64,000 nucleotides of DNA from Acanthornis magna. Taxonomy: Eukaryota; Chordata; Aves; Passeriformes; Acanthizidae. Positions 40,201 through 52,200 of this stretch are shown here, one piece after another (position 1 is the first letter of the stretch; each line of letters starts with the position of its first letter). A program made the translations under genes and the position numbers. The DNA lies in assembly GCA_036785705.1 (NCBI GenBank), contig JAWUZG010001108.1, positions 1-64,000 of the forward strand, written 5' to 3'. Below the pieces are notes generated by a model. The model had not been told where the DNA came from. It ran no database searches and saw only the letters and a list, made by a program, of their open reading frames with translations.

Positions 40201-43200
40201 GACACTGATGACATTGGGGACATTGGGGGATTAGGGACCTTGGGGACCTTGGGGACATCATTGGGGACACTGGGGACATGGAGGGGACATTTTTGGGGAG
40301 GCACCAAAGGGCCACTCAAAGGGACATTGATGGGACACTGAATGGGGACATTAGGGACATTGGGGACATTAGGGACATTGACACATTTGGGGGGACACTT
40401 GAGGGGACATCAGGGGGACATTGAGGGATTGGGGACATTGGGGACACTTGAGGGGACATTTGGGACATTGAGAAGACATTGGGGGAACATTGGGGACATT
40501 GGGGACATTGGGGACACCGAGGGGGAGGTGACACTGGGGGGGGAGGGGACACCGAGGTGGGGGGAGGTGACACCGAGGTGACACCGGTGACGTCACCTTG
40601 GCGGCGCAGATGATGTTGATGCTCTTGTTCTTCCCCGGGAAGAAGTTGATCACCTGGGGGGGGAGGGGACACCAGTATGAACCAGTATGGACCAGTATGG
40701 ACCAGTAGGAACCAGTATGGACCAGTATGGACCAGTATGGACCAGTATAAACCAGTATGGACCAGTATGAACCAGTACGAACCAGTACAGACCAGTATGG
40801 ACCAGTATGAACCAGTGTGGACCAGTAGGAACCAGTATGGACCATTATGGACCAGTATGGACCAGTATGGACCACTACAAACCAGCATGAACCACTATAG
40901 ACCAGTATAAACCAGTATGAACTGGCAAGAACCAGTATAAACCAGTATGGACCATTATGGACCACTACAAACCAGTATGAACCAGTATGAATCATTATGG
41001 ACCAGTACAGACCAGTATAAACCAGTATAGAACACTATGGACCATTATGGACCACTATGAACTGGTTTGAACCAGTATAAACCAGTATACACCAGTACGG
41101 ACCAGTGCAGAGCAGGGAGCTGCACTGAGCAAAATCCCAGTCCCTCCCAGTTCATCCCAGTCCATCCCAGTCCATCCCAGTCATCCCAGTACAGCGCAGT
41201 ACAGCCCCAGTCTATCCCAGTACAGCCCAGTCCCTCCCAGTACGTTCCAGTCCAACACAACTCAGCGTCGAGCACCACCAGTGCCCATCCCAGTCCATCC
41301 CAGTCTATCCCAGTACAGCCCAGTTCAGCACAACTCACGGCAAACACCTACTGGGCACTGTCCCAGTCCATCCCAGTCATTCCCAGTGCCTCCCAGTCCA
41401 TCCCAGTGCCTCCCAGTCCATCCCAGTCCAACACAACTCATAGCCAAGAATCACCAGACTCCATCCCAGTGCCTCCCAGTCCATCCCAGTGCCTCCCAGT
41501 CCATCCCACTCCCATTCAACACAACACAATACCACATTCACTCCCCGCCCCCTCCCAGCGCTCCCAGTGCCTCCCAGTCCAACACAACTCATGGTCAATC
41601 ACCACCACACACCCTCCCAGTCCATTCCAGTCCATCCCAGTCCATCCCAGTCCCATTCAATCCAACAACACAACATCTGCCCACAGCTGCTCTCCCAGTG
41701 CTCCCAGTGCCTCCCAGTCCATCCCAGTCCATCCCAGTCCATCCCAGTGCCTCCCAATCCATCCCAGTCCATCCTAGTCCATCCCAGTGCCCTCCAGTCC
41801 ATCCCAGTCCTATCCAACACAACAACACAATATCATATTCACTCCCCACCCCTCTCCCAGTGCTCCCAGTCCATCCCAGTCCATCCCAGTCATTCCCAAT
41901 CCATCCTGGTCCAACACAACTCATGGCCAAACACCCCCACACACCCTCCCAGTGCCTCTCAGTCCATCCCAGTGCCTCCCAGTCCATCCCAGTCCCATCC
42001 AACACAACACCACAATATCAATTCACTCCCCACCCCTCTCCCAGTCCATCCCAGTCCATCCCAGTGCCTCCCAGTCCATCCCAGTCCATCCCAGTCCATC
42101 CCAGTCATTCCCAGTCCATCCTGGCCCAACACAACTCATGGCCAAACACCCCCACACATCCTCCCAGTGCCTCCCAGCCCATCCCAGTCCATCCCAATCC
42201 ATCCCAGTCCCATCCAACACAACAACACAATATCAATTCACTCCCCACCCCCCTCCCAGTGCTCCCAGTCCATCCCAGTCCATCCCAGTGCCTCCAGTCC
42301 ATCCCAGTCCCATCCAACACAACACCACAATATCACATTCACTCCCCACCCCTCTCCCAGCGCTCCCAGTCCATCCCAGTGCCTCCCAGTCCATCCCAGT
42401 CCATCCCAGTCATTCCCAATCCATCCTGGTCCAACACAACTCATGGCCAACCACCACACACCCTCCCAGTGCCCTCCAGTCCATCCCAATCCATCCCAGT
42501 CCCATCCAACACAACACCACAATATCAATTCACTCCCCACCCCTCTCCCAGTCCATCCCAGTGCCTCCCAGCGCCTCCCAGCGCTCCCAGTCCATCCCAG
42601 CGCCTCCCAGCGCTCCCAGTCCATCCCAGTGCCTCCCAGCGCCTCCCAGCGCTCCCAGCGCCTCCCAGCGCCTCCCAGCGCTCCCAGTCCATCCCAGTCC
42701 ATCCCAGCGCTCCCAGCGCTCCCAGTCCATCCCAGTCCATCCCAGCGCCTCCCAGCGCTCCCAGTCCATCCCAGTGCCTCCCAGCGCCTCCCAGCGCTCC
42801 CAGTCCATCCCAGTCCATCCCAGCGCCTCCCAGCGCCCGCACTCACGCGGTTGACCTTGACGAGCACGCAGGGCTGGCCGGAGCCGTAGCCGTAGTCGCC
42901 GTGGGGGCCCAGGCCGGCGCAGGGCCCCAGCAGGGAGCGGTTGAAGCGGCAGGCGCGCTTGGGGTAGTTGGGCACGGAGTCGTCAGGCTGCTCGTTGTAG
43001 CGGCCGGCCGGGCAGGCGGCGTTGCGCGCGGCCTGGACGCTGTCGTTGTAGGCTGCGGCCACGGGGAGGGCTCAGGGACTGACCGGTATGGACTGGGAGC
43101 CGGCCAGAGCCAGCCCTGTTCCAGTTTGGGGTGCCCCAGTATGGACTGGGAACTGGCCAGGGCCAGCCCAGTATGGGTAGGGTTGTACTGGTATGGACTG

Positions 43201-46200
43201 GGAGCCGGCCAGAGCCAGCCCAGTTCCAGTTTGGGGTGTCCCAGTATGGACTGGGAGCTGGCCAGAGCCAGCCCAGTTCTGGTTTGGGGTGTCCCAGTAT
43301 GGACTGGGAGCCGGCCAGGGCCAGCCCAGTATGGGTAGGGTTGTCCCAGTATGGGTAGGGTCATACCAGTATGGGGAAGGGTTGTCCCAGTATGGGTTTG
43401 TTGCATTCCAGTACAGGTAAGGTCACCCCAGTATGGGTAGGGTCATGCCAGTATGGACTGGGAGCCGGCCAGAGCCAGCCCAGTTCCGGTTTGGGGTGTC
43501 CCAGTATGGACTGGGAGCCGGCTGGGGCCAGCCCAGTTCCAGTTTGGGTTGTACCAGTATGGACTGGGAGCCAGCCAGGGCCAGCCCAGTTCTGGTTTGG
43601 GTTGTACCAGTATGGGTAAGGTCATACCAGTATGGACTGGGAGCCAGCCAGAGCCAGCCCAGTATGGGCAGGGTTGTCCCAGTATGGACTGGGAGCCGGC
43701 CAGGGCCAGCCCAGTATGAGTACAGTCATCCCAGTATGGACTAGGAGCCGGCCAGGGCCAGCCCAGTATGGGTAGGGTTGTACTGGTACGGACTGGGAGC
43801 CAGCCAGAGCCAGCCCAGTTCCAGTTTGGGGTGTCCCAGTATGGACTGGGAGCTGGCCAGAGCCAGCCCAGTACTTCCTTGGGCCAGCCCAGTATGGGTA
43901 AGGCCATACCAGTATGGACTGGGAGCCGGCCAGAGCCAGCCCAGTTCCAGTTTGGGGTGTCCCAGTATGGACTGGGAGCCGGCCGGGGCCAGCCCAGTAC
44001 CAGCTTGGGCCATACTGGTATGGACTGGGAGCCAGTCAGGGCCAGCCCAGTTCCAGTTTGGGTTGTACCAGTATGGACTGGGACCCGGCCAGGGTCAGCC
44101 CAGTATGGGTAGGGGTGTCCCAGTATGGGTAGGGTCATCCCAGTATGGACTGGGAACCGGCCGGGGCCAGCTCAGTACCGGCTTGGGCCATCCCAGTATG
44201 GGGTAGGGTCGTCCCAGTATGGAGAGGACCATCCCAGTATGGGTTAAAGTCATCCCAGTATGGGTACAGTCATCCTAGTATAGGTTAGGTCATCCCAGTA
44301 TGGGTAGGGTCATACCGGTATGGACTGGGAGCTGGCCAGGGCCAGCCCAGTTCCAGTTTGGGTTGTACCAGTATGGGTAGGGTCATACCAGTATGGGTTT
44401 CTTGTATTCCAGTATGGGTAGGACCGTCCCAGTATGGATTAAGGTCATCCCAGTATGGGTTAGGTCATTCCAGTATGGGTTAAAGTCATCCCAGTATGGG
44501 TAGGGTCATACCAGTATGGACTGGGAGCCGGCCAGGGCCAGCCCAGTACCGGTTTGGGTTGTCCCAGTGTGGGTAGGGTTGTCCCAGTATGGGTTTGTTG
44601 CATTCCAGTACAGGTAGGGTCATCCCAGTATGGGTAGGGTCATACCAGTATGGACTGGGAGCCGGCCAGGGCCAGCCCAGTTCCGGTTTGGGTTGTACCA
44701 GTATGGGTAGGGTCATATCAGTCTGGGTTTGTTGGATTCCAGTATGGGTAGGGTCATCCCAGTATGAGTACAGTCATCCCAGTATGGGTAGGACCGTCCC
44801 AGTATGGGTTGGGGTCATCCCAGTATGGGTTAAAGTCATCCCAGTACGGGTTAGGGTCATACCAGTATGGACTGGGAGCCGGCCAGGGCCAGCCCAGTAC
44901 CGGCTTGGGCCATCCCAGTATGGGTTAGGGTCATCCCAGTACGGGTAGGACCATCCCAGTATGGGTTATGCTCATCCCAGTATGGGAAAGGTCATCCCAG
45001 TACAGGGTAGGATCATCCCACTCCTCTCCCAGTCCCTCCCAGTCTCCCCCAGTCCCTCCCAGTGCTCCCCACTCCTCTCCCAGTCCCCTCCCAGTCCCTC
45101 CCAGTCCCCCCCAGTGCCTCCCAGTGCCCCCAGTGACTCACGCTCCAGGAACTGGTGCAGCGCCCGCACGTACTGCAGCCAGGTGTGGCTCTGGCTGACG
45201 TTGAAGGTGACATCGAGACCCTCGGCACAGGGGCGGATCATCAGCCCTGGGGACACGGGGACATCAGTGGGGACACGGGGACAGCACTGGGGACACTGGA
45301 AACATCATTGGGGACACTGGGGACAGCATTGGGGACAGCATTGGGACATTGGGGACAGCATTGGGGACATAGGGACAGCACTGGGGACATGGGGACAGCT
45401 TTGGGGACACTGGGGACAATATTGGGGACAGCATTGGGACATGGGGACAGCATTGGGGACACGGGGACAGCACTGGGGACATCAGTGGGGACACGGGGAC
45501 ATCAGTGGGGACAGCACTGGGGACATGGGGACAGCTTTGGGGACACTGGGGACAGCATTGGGGACAGCATTGGGGATATGGGGACATCAGTGGGGACATG
45601 GGGACAGCATTGGGGACAGCACTGGGGACACGGGGACAGCGTTGGGGACACTGGAAACATCATTGGGGACATGGGGACAGCATTGGGGACATGGGGACAG
45701 CATTGGGGACAGCATTGGGACATTGGGGACAGGATTGGGGACAGCACTGGGGTCATGGGGACAGCTTTGGGGACATGGGGACAGCATTGGGGACATGGGG
45801 ACAATATTGGGGACATCATTGGGACATGGGGACAGCTTTGGGGACACTGGAAACATCATTGGGGACACTGGGGACAGCATTGGGGACATAGGGACAGCAC
45901 TGGTGACATCATTGGGACATAGGGACAGCATTGGGGACATGGGGACAGCACTGGGGACATCATCGGGGACAACACTGGGATACTGGGGACATGGGGACAT
46001 CATTGGGGACATTGTTGGGGACATGGGGATAGCATTGGGGACATCATTGGGGACATTGGGGACATCGGGGGTCACACAGGGTCACACAGGGGTCACCCAG
46101 GGGTCACGGGGAGGTCACGAGGGGTGACAATGGGGGCGTCCCAGGGGGGAGGGGACACGGGAGGTCCCAGTGACCCCAGACCCTTCAGTGTCCCCTCCCC

Positions 46201-49200
46201 AAATCCCCCCCAGGACCCCCAGGGCCTCCCAAGGACCCCAAACCCAAATCCAGCCCGCCCAGGACCCCCCAGGGACCCCCAGGACCCCCCGAGCTCCCCA
46301 GGGGTCTCACCGGGGGTCTCCCAGTGACCCCAAACCCCAATCTAGCCCCCCAGGACCCCCATGAAGCCCCCCGGGGTTTCACCAGGGGCCTCCCAATGAC
46401 CCCCACCCCAAATTCTGGACCCCCCAGGACCCCCCAGGACCCCCACAAAGCCCCCCGGGGTCTCACCGGGGGTCTCCCAAGGACCCCAAACTTCACCACC
46501 CCTCCCCAAATCCAGGACCCCCAGGGTCTCCCAATGACCCCAAACCTTCAGCGCCCCCTCCCCAAATCCCCTCCTGATCCCTCAATCCGGGACCCCCACC
46601 CAGGACCCTCCAGGACCCCCCAAAGACCCCAATCCAGCCCCCCAGGACCCCCAGGGTCCCCCAATGACCCCCAAGACCCCAATCCAGGATCCCCATTCAG
46701 GACCCCCCAGGACCCCAGGGGTCTACCAGTGACCCCAACCCCCAATCCAGCCCCTCCAGGACCCCCACGAAGCCCCCCAGGGGGGGCATCTCACCAGGGC
46801 TTCCCAATGACCCCCACCCCAAATTCTGGACCCCCAGGACCCCCCCAGCCCCCCAGGGGTCTCACTGGGGTCTCCCAATGACCCCAAACCTTCAGCAGCC
46901 CCTCCCCAAATCCAGAACCCCACCCAGGACCCCCCAGGACCCCCCAAACCCCAATCCAGCCCCCCAGGACCCCCTGAGCCCCCCGGGGGTCTCCCAATGA
47001 CCCCAAACCTTCAGTGCCCCCTCCCCAAATCCCCTCCTGATCCCTCAATCCAGGACCCCCACCCAGGACCCTCCAGGATCCCCCAAAGACCCCAATCCAG
47101 CCCCCCCAGGACCCCCACGAAGCCCCCCGGGGGTCTCACCGAGGTCTCCCAATGACCCCAGACCCAAATCCAGGCCCCCTCTAGGACCCCCCAGGACCCC
47201 CAGGGTCTCCAAAGGACCCCAAACCCCAATCCAGGACCCCCATTCAGGACCCCCCAGGACCCCAGGGGTCTCCCAGTGACCCCAAACCCAAATCCAGCCC
47301 CCCCAGGACCCCCTGAGCCCCCCGGGGGTCTCATCAGGGGCCTCCCAAGGACCCCCACCCCAAATTCAGGAGCCCCAGGACCCCCCGAGCCCCCCAGGGG
47401 TCTCACCGGGGGCCTCCCAATGACCTCCACCCCAAATTCTGGACCCCCAGGACCCCAATCCAGCCCCCCCAGGGTCTCCCAATGACCCCAACCCCCAATC
47501 CAGCCCCCCCAGGACCCTCCCGAAGCCCCCCGGGGGTCTCACCGGGGTCTCTCAATGACCCCAGACCCAAATCCAGGCCCCCTCTAGGACCCCCCAGGAC
47601 CCCCAGGGTCTCCCAATGACCCCAGACCCAAATCCAGGACCCCCATTCAGGACCCCCCAGGACCCCAGGGGTCTCCCAGTAACCCCAAACCCCAAATCCA
47701 GCCCCCCAGGACCCCCTGAGCCCCCCGGGGGTCTCCCAATGACCCCAAACCTTCAGCGCCCCCTCCCCAAATTCCCTCCTGATCCCTCAATCCAGGACCC
47801 CCACCCAGGACCCTCCAGGATCCCCCAAAGACCCCAATCCAACCCCCCAGGACCCCCACGAAGCCCCCCGGGGGTCTCACCGGGGGCCTCCCAATGACCG
47901 CAGACCCAAATCCAGCCCCCCCAGGACCCCCTGGGGCCTCCCGGTGGTCTCACCAGGAGCTCCCAACGACCCCAGACCCAAATCCAGGACCCCTCTAGGA
48001 CCCCCCAGGACCCCCAGGGTCTCCCAAGGGTCCCAAACCCAAATCCAGGACCCCCAAGACCCCAATCCAGGACCCCCAGGGGTCTCCCAGTGACCCCAAC
48101 TCCCAATCCAGCCCCTCCAGGACCCCCACGAAGCCCCCCGGGGCATCTCACCAGGGCTTCCCAATGACCCCCACCCCAAATTCTGGACCCCCAGGACCCC
48201 CCCAGCCCCCCAGGGGTCTCACCGGGGGCCTCCCAACGACCTCCACCCCAAATTCTGGACCCCCAGGTCCACCATCCAGCCCCCCCAGGGTCTCCCAGTG
48301 ACCCCAACTCCTAATCCAGCCCCTCCAGGACCCCCACGAAGCCCCCCGGGGGTCTCACCAGGGGTCTCCCAGTGACCCCAACCCCCAATCCAGCCCCCCA
48401 GGACCCCCTCGAAGCCCCCCGGGGGTCCCCCGATGACCCCAGACCCCAATCCAGGACCCCCATTCAGGATCCCCCAGGACCCCAGGGGTCTCCCAATGAC
48501 CCCAACCCCCCATCCAGCCCCCCCAGGACCCCCCGAAGCCCCCCGGGGGTCTCACCGGGGGTCAGCAGCCTGTCCTGGTACTTGGGCACGTGGGGGTCGA
48601 CGCTCTGCAGCATCACCCACATGGTGAGGGCGAAGAGCCCAGCCAGGAAGCCATAAAACACCAGGTAGAAGAGCAGGATCAGCCCTGGGGGGCGAGTTTG
48701 GGGGGGTCAGGACCCCCAGAAATGAAATCCCCGTGGGGAAAAACCCCCCGGGGGTCACTGACCCCAAAATCCCAACGGAAAAAGGTGAAATCGCCCCAAA
48801 ATCCCAATGGAAAAGGGTGAAAAAAACCCAAAATTCCAATGGAAAAGGGTCAAAAATCCCTAAAATTGGGTGTGAATTCCAAAATAAAACACCAGGTAGA
48901 ACAGCAGGATCAGCCCTGGGGGGCGAGTTGGGGGGGTCAGGACCCCCAGAAATGAAATCCCCGTGGGGAAAAACCCCCCGGGGGTCACTGACCCCAAAAT
49001 CCCAACGGAAAAGGGAGAAAAAACCCCAAAATCCCAATGGAAAAGGGAGAAAAATCCCCAAATAAATCTCCAAAATAAAACACCAGGTAGAACAGCAAGA
49101 TCAGCCCTGGGGGGGAGAATTTGGGGGTCAGGACCCCCAGAAATGAAATCCCTGTGGGGTAAAACCCCCCGGGGGTCACTGACCCCAAAATCCCAATGGA

Positions 49201-52200
49201 AAAGGGAGAAAAATCCCTAAAATTGGGTGTGAATTCCAAAATAAAACACCAGGTAGAATAGCAGGATCAGCCCTGGAGGGTGAATTTGGGGTCAGGACCC
49301 CCAGAAATGAAATCCCCATGGGGTAAAACCCCCCGGGGTCACTGACCCCAAAATCCCAATGGAAAAAGGAGAAAAAAACCCAAAATCACATCCAAAAAGG
49401 GGGAAAAATCCTCAAAATTCCAATGGAAAAGAGAGAAAAATCCCCAAAATTCCAACAGAAAAGGGTGGAAAATCCCTAAAATTTGGGATAAATCCCAAAA
49501 TAAATGACTTTGGAAGAGCAGGATCAGCCCTGGGGGAAGAATTTGGGGGTCAGGACCCCCAGAAATGAAATCCTCGTGGGGAAAAACCCCCCGGGGGTCA
49601 CTGACCCCAAAATCCCAATGGAAAAGGGAAAAAAATCCCTAAAATTTGGGATAAATCCCAAAATAAATGACTTTGGAAGAGCAGGATCAGCCCTGGGGGG
49701 CGAATTTGGGGTCAGGACCCCCAGAAATGAAATCCCCATGGGGGAAAACCCCTGACCCAAAAATCCCAATGGAAAAGAGTGAAAAATCCCTAAAATTAGG
49801 GAATAAATCCCAAAATAAATCAGTTTGGAAGAGCAGGATCAGACCTGGGGGGAGAATTTGGGGGTCAGGACCTCCAAAAATTAAATTCTCGTGGGGAAAA
49901 TCCCCCCGGGGGTCACTGACCCCAAAATCCCAACGGAAAAGGGAGAAAAAAACCCAAAATCCCAACGGAAAAGGGAGAAAAATCCCTAGAATTTGGGATA
50001 AATCCCAAAATAAATGACTTTGGAAGAGCAGGATCAGCCCTGGGGGGAGAATTTGGGTTTTAGGACCCCCAAAAATGAAATCCTCATGAGGGAAAACCCC
50101 TGGCCCCAAAATCCCAATCGAAAAGGGAGAAACAGCCCCAAAATCCCAATGGAAAAGGGAGAAAAATCCCCAAAATTCTACTCAAAAAGGGTGAAAAATC
50201 CCTAAAATTTGGGATAAATCCCAAAATAAATCAGTTTGGGAGAGCAGGATCAGCCCTGGGGGGGAGAATTTGGGGTTTAGGACCCCCAGAAATGAAATCC
50301 CCGTGGGGAAAAACCCCCGCGGGTCACTGACCCCAAAATCCCAACGAAAAAAGGTGAAAAATCCCTAAAATTGGGGATAAATCCCAAAATAAATGACTTT
50401 GGAAGAGCAGGATCAGCCCTGGGGGGCGAATTTGGGGTCAGGACCCCCAGAAATGAAATCCCCATGGGGGAAAACCCCTGACCCCAAAATCCCAATGGAA
50501 AAGAGTGAAAAATCCCTAAAATTAGGGAATAAATCCCAAAATAAATCAGTTTGGAAGAGCAGGATCAGACCTGGGGGGAGAATTTGGGGGTCAGGACCTC
50601 CAAAAATTAAATTCCCGTGGGGAAAATCCCCCCGGGGGTCACTGACCCCAAAATCCCAACGGAAAAGGGAGAAAAATCCCCAAAATCCCAACGGAAAAGG
50701 GTGAAAAATCCCTAGAATTTGGGATAAATCCCAAAATAAATGACTTTGGAAGAGCAGGATCAGCCCTGGGGGGAGAATTTGGGGTTTAGGACCCCCAGAA
50801 ATGACCCCGGGGGTCGCTGACCCCAAAATCCCAACTTAAAAAAGGTGAAACGGCCCCAAAATTCCACCCAAAAAAGGATGAAAAGTCCCTAAAATTGGGG
50901 ATAAATCCAAACTCCCCCCGAAATTGCCCCAAAGATACCCCGAAAGTGCCTCAATGGCATCGAATCGCCCCAAAATTGTCCTTAGAGCCAAAAAATTACC
51001 CCAAAATGATGACGGTGACATCAAATCCCCCCCAAAAACGGCCCCAAATCCCCCAAAATTCCCCCACTGATATTAAATGGCCCTAAAATTGTCCTAAATG
51101 TCCCCAAAATTTGCCCTCGAGTCCTAAAGACTCCCCCAAAAGTGCCCAAATGATATCAAAGATCCCCAAAAGTGCCCCAGAGCTCCCCAAAAATCCAGAA
51201 AATCGAAACATGGATATAAAATACCCCAAAAAAACTGCCCGGGGCACCCCAAAATCTCCCAAAATTGCCCCAAAATCACTCAAATGTTCGTGAAATTGCC
51301 CCAATTAAATCAAATTTTCCCCAAATTGCCCCAAAACCACGGAATGGACCCCAAAATTGGTCTCGCGACCCCAAAAGTGCTTCAAGAACATCGAATATCC
51401 CGAAAGGAAACCCCCAAAAAAACCCAAATTTCACCAATAATATCAAATCACCCCAAAATTCCTCCGGGAATGGAAAATATTCAACAAAAAACTGCCCCGG
51501 GGACATCGAAGCGCCCCAAAAACAGCTCCAAATTGCCCCAAAAATGCCCCGGAGGTATTAAATAGCCCCCAAAACTCCCCCCAAATCCTAAAAATCCCAA
51601 AAAAAGTCATCAAAATCCCCCGAAATTGCCCCAGAAAAGCCCAAAAAGTCACGGAATTGCCCCAATGGCATCGGACACTCCTCGAAATTGCCCCAAATCG
51701 CCCCCAAAATCCTAAAGACTCTCCCCAAAAGAGCCTCGAGGGCATCAAAGACCCCTCAAAGTGCCCCGAACCCCCAAAACTGCCTCAAAATGCCCCAAAA
51801 TGCCCCAAATTGCCCCAAATTGCCCAAAAATGCCCCAAAATGCCCCAAAATTGCAAAAAAATGCCCCAAAATTGCCCCAAAATTGCGAAAAAATGCTCCA
51901 AAATTGCCTCAAAGTGCCCCAAAACTGCCCCAAAATGCTCCAAAATTGCCCCAAAATTGCCCCAAATCCACCCAAACTGCCCCGATCTCATCCAATGCCC
52001 CCAAAACTGCCCCCGAGTCCTAAAGACCCCCCCCGAAATTGCCCCAAATGACGTCAAATCTCCCCCAAAATGCAACGAACTATTTTAAGGGACATCCAAA
52101 TTGCCCCCGAGCCCTAAAGACTCCCCCGAAATCCCCGAAAACTGCCCCAAAACTGCCACGGAATTCCCGAAAACTGCTCCAAAACTGCCCTGAAATCTCC

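Noticed and set aside
41281..43338. Open frames of up to 685 codons in several places (also 14,268-16,127 and 55,300-57,282)
   Set aside because: They are translations of minisatellites whose unit lengths keep a frame open, with two- or three-residue periodicity and no domain. Several run through real exons in the wrong frame or strand.
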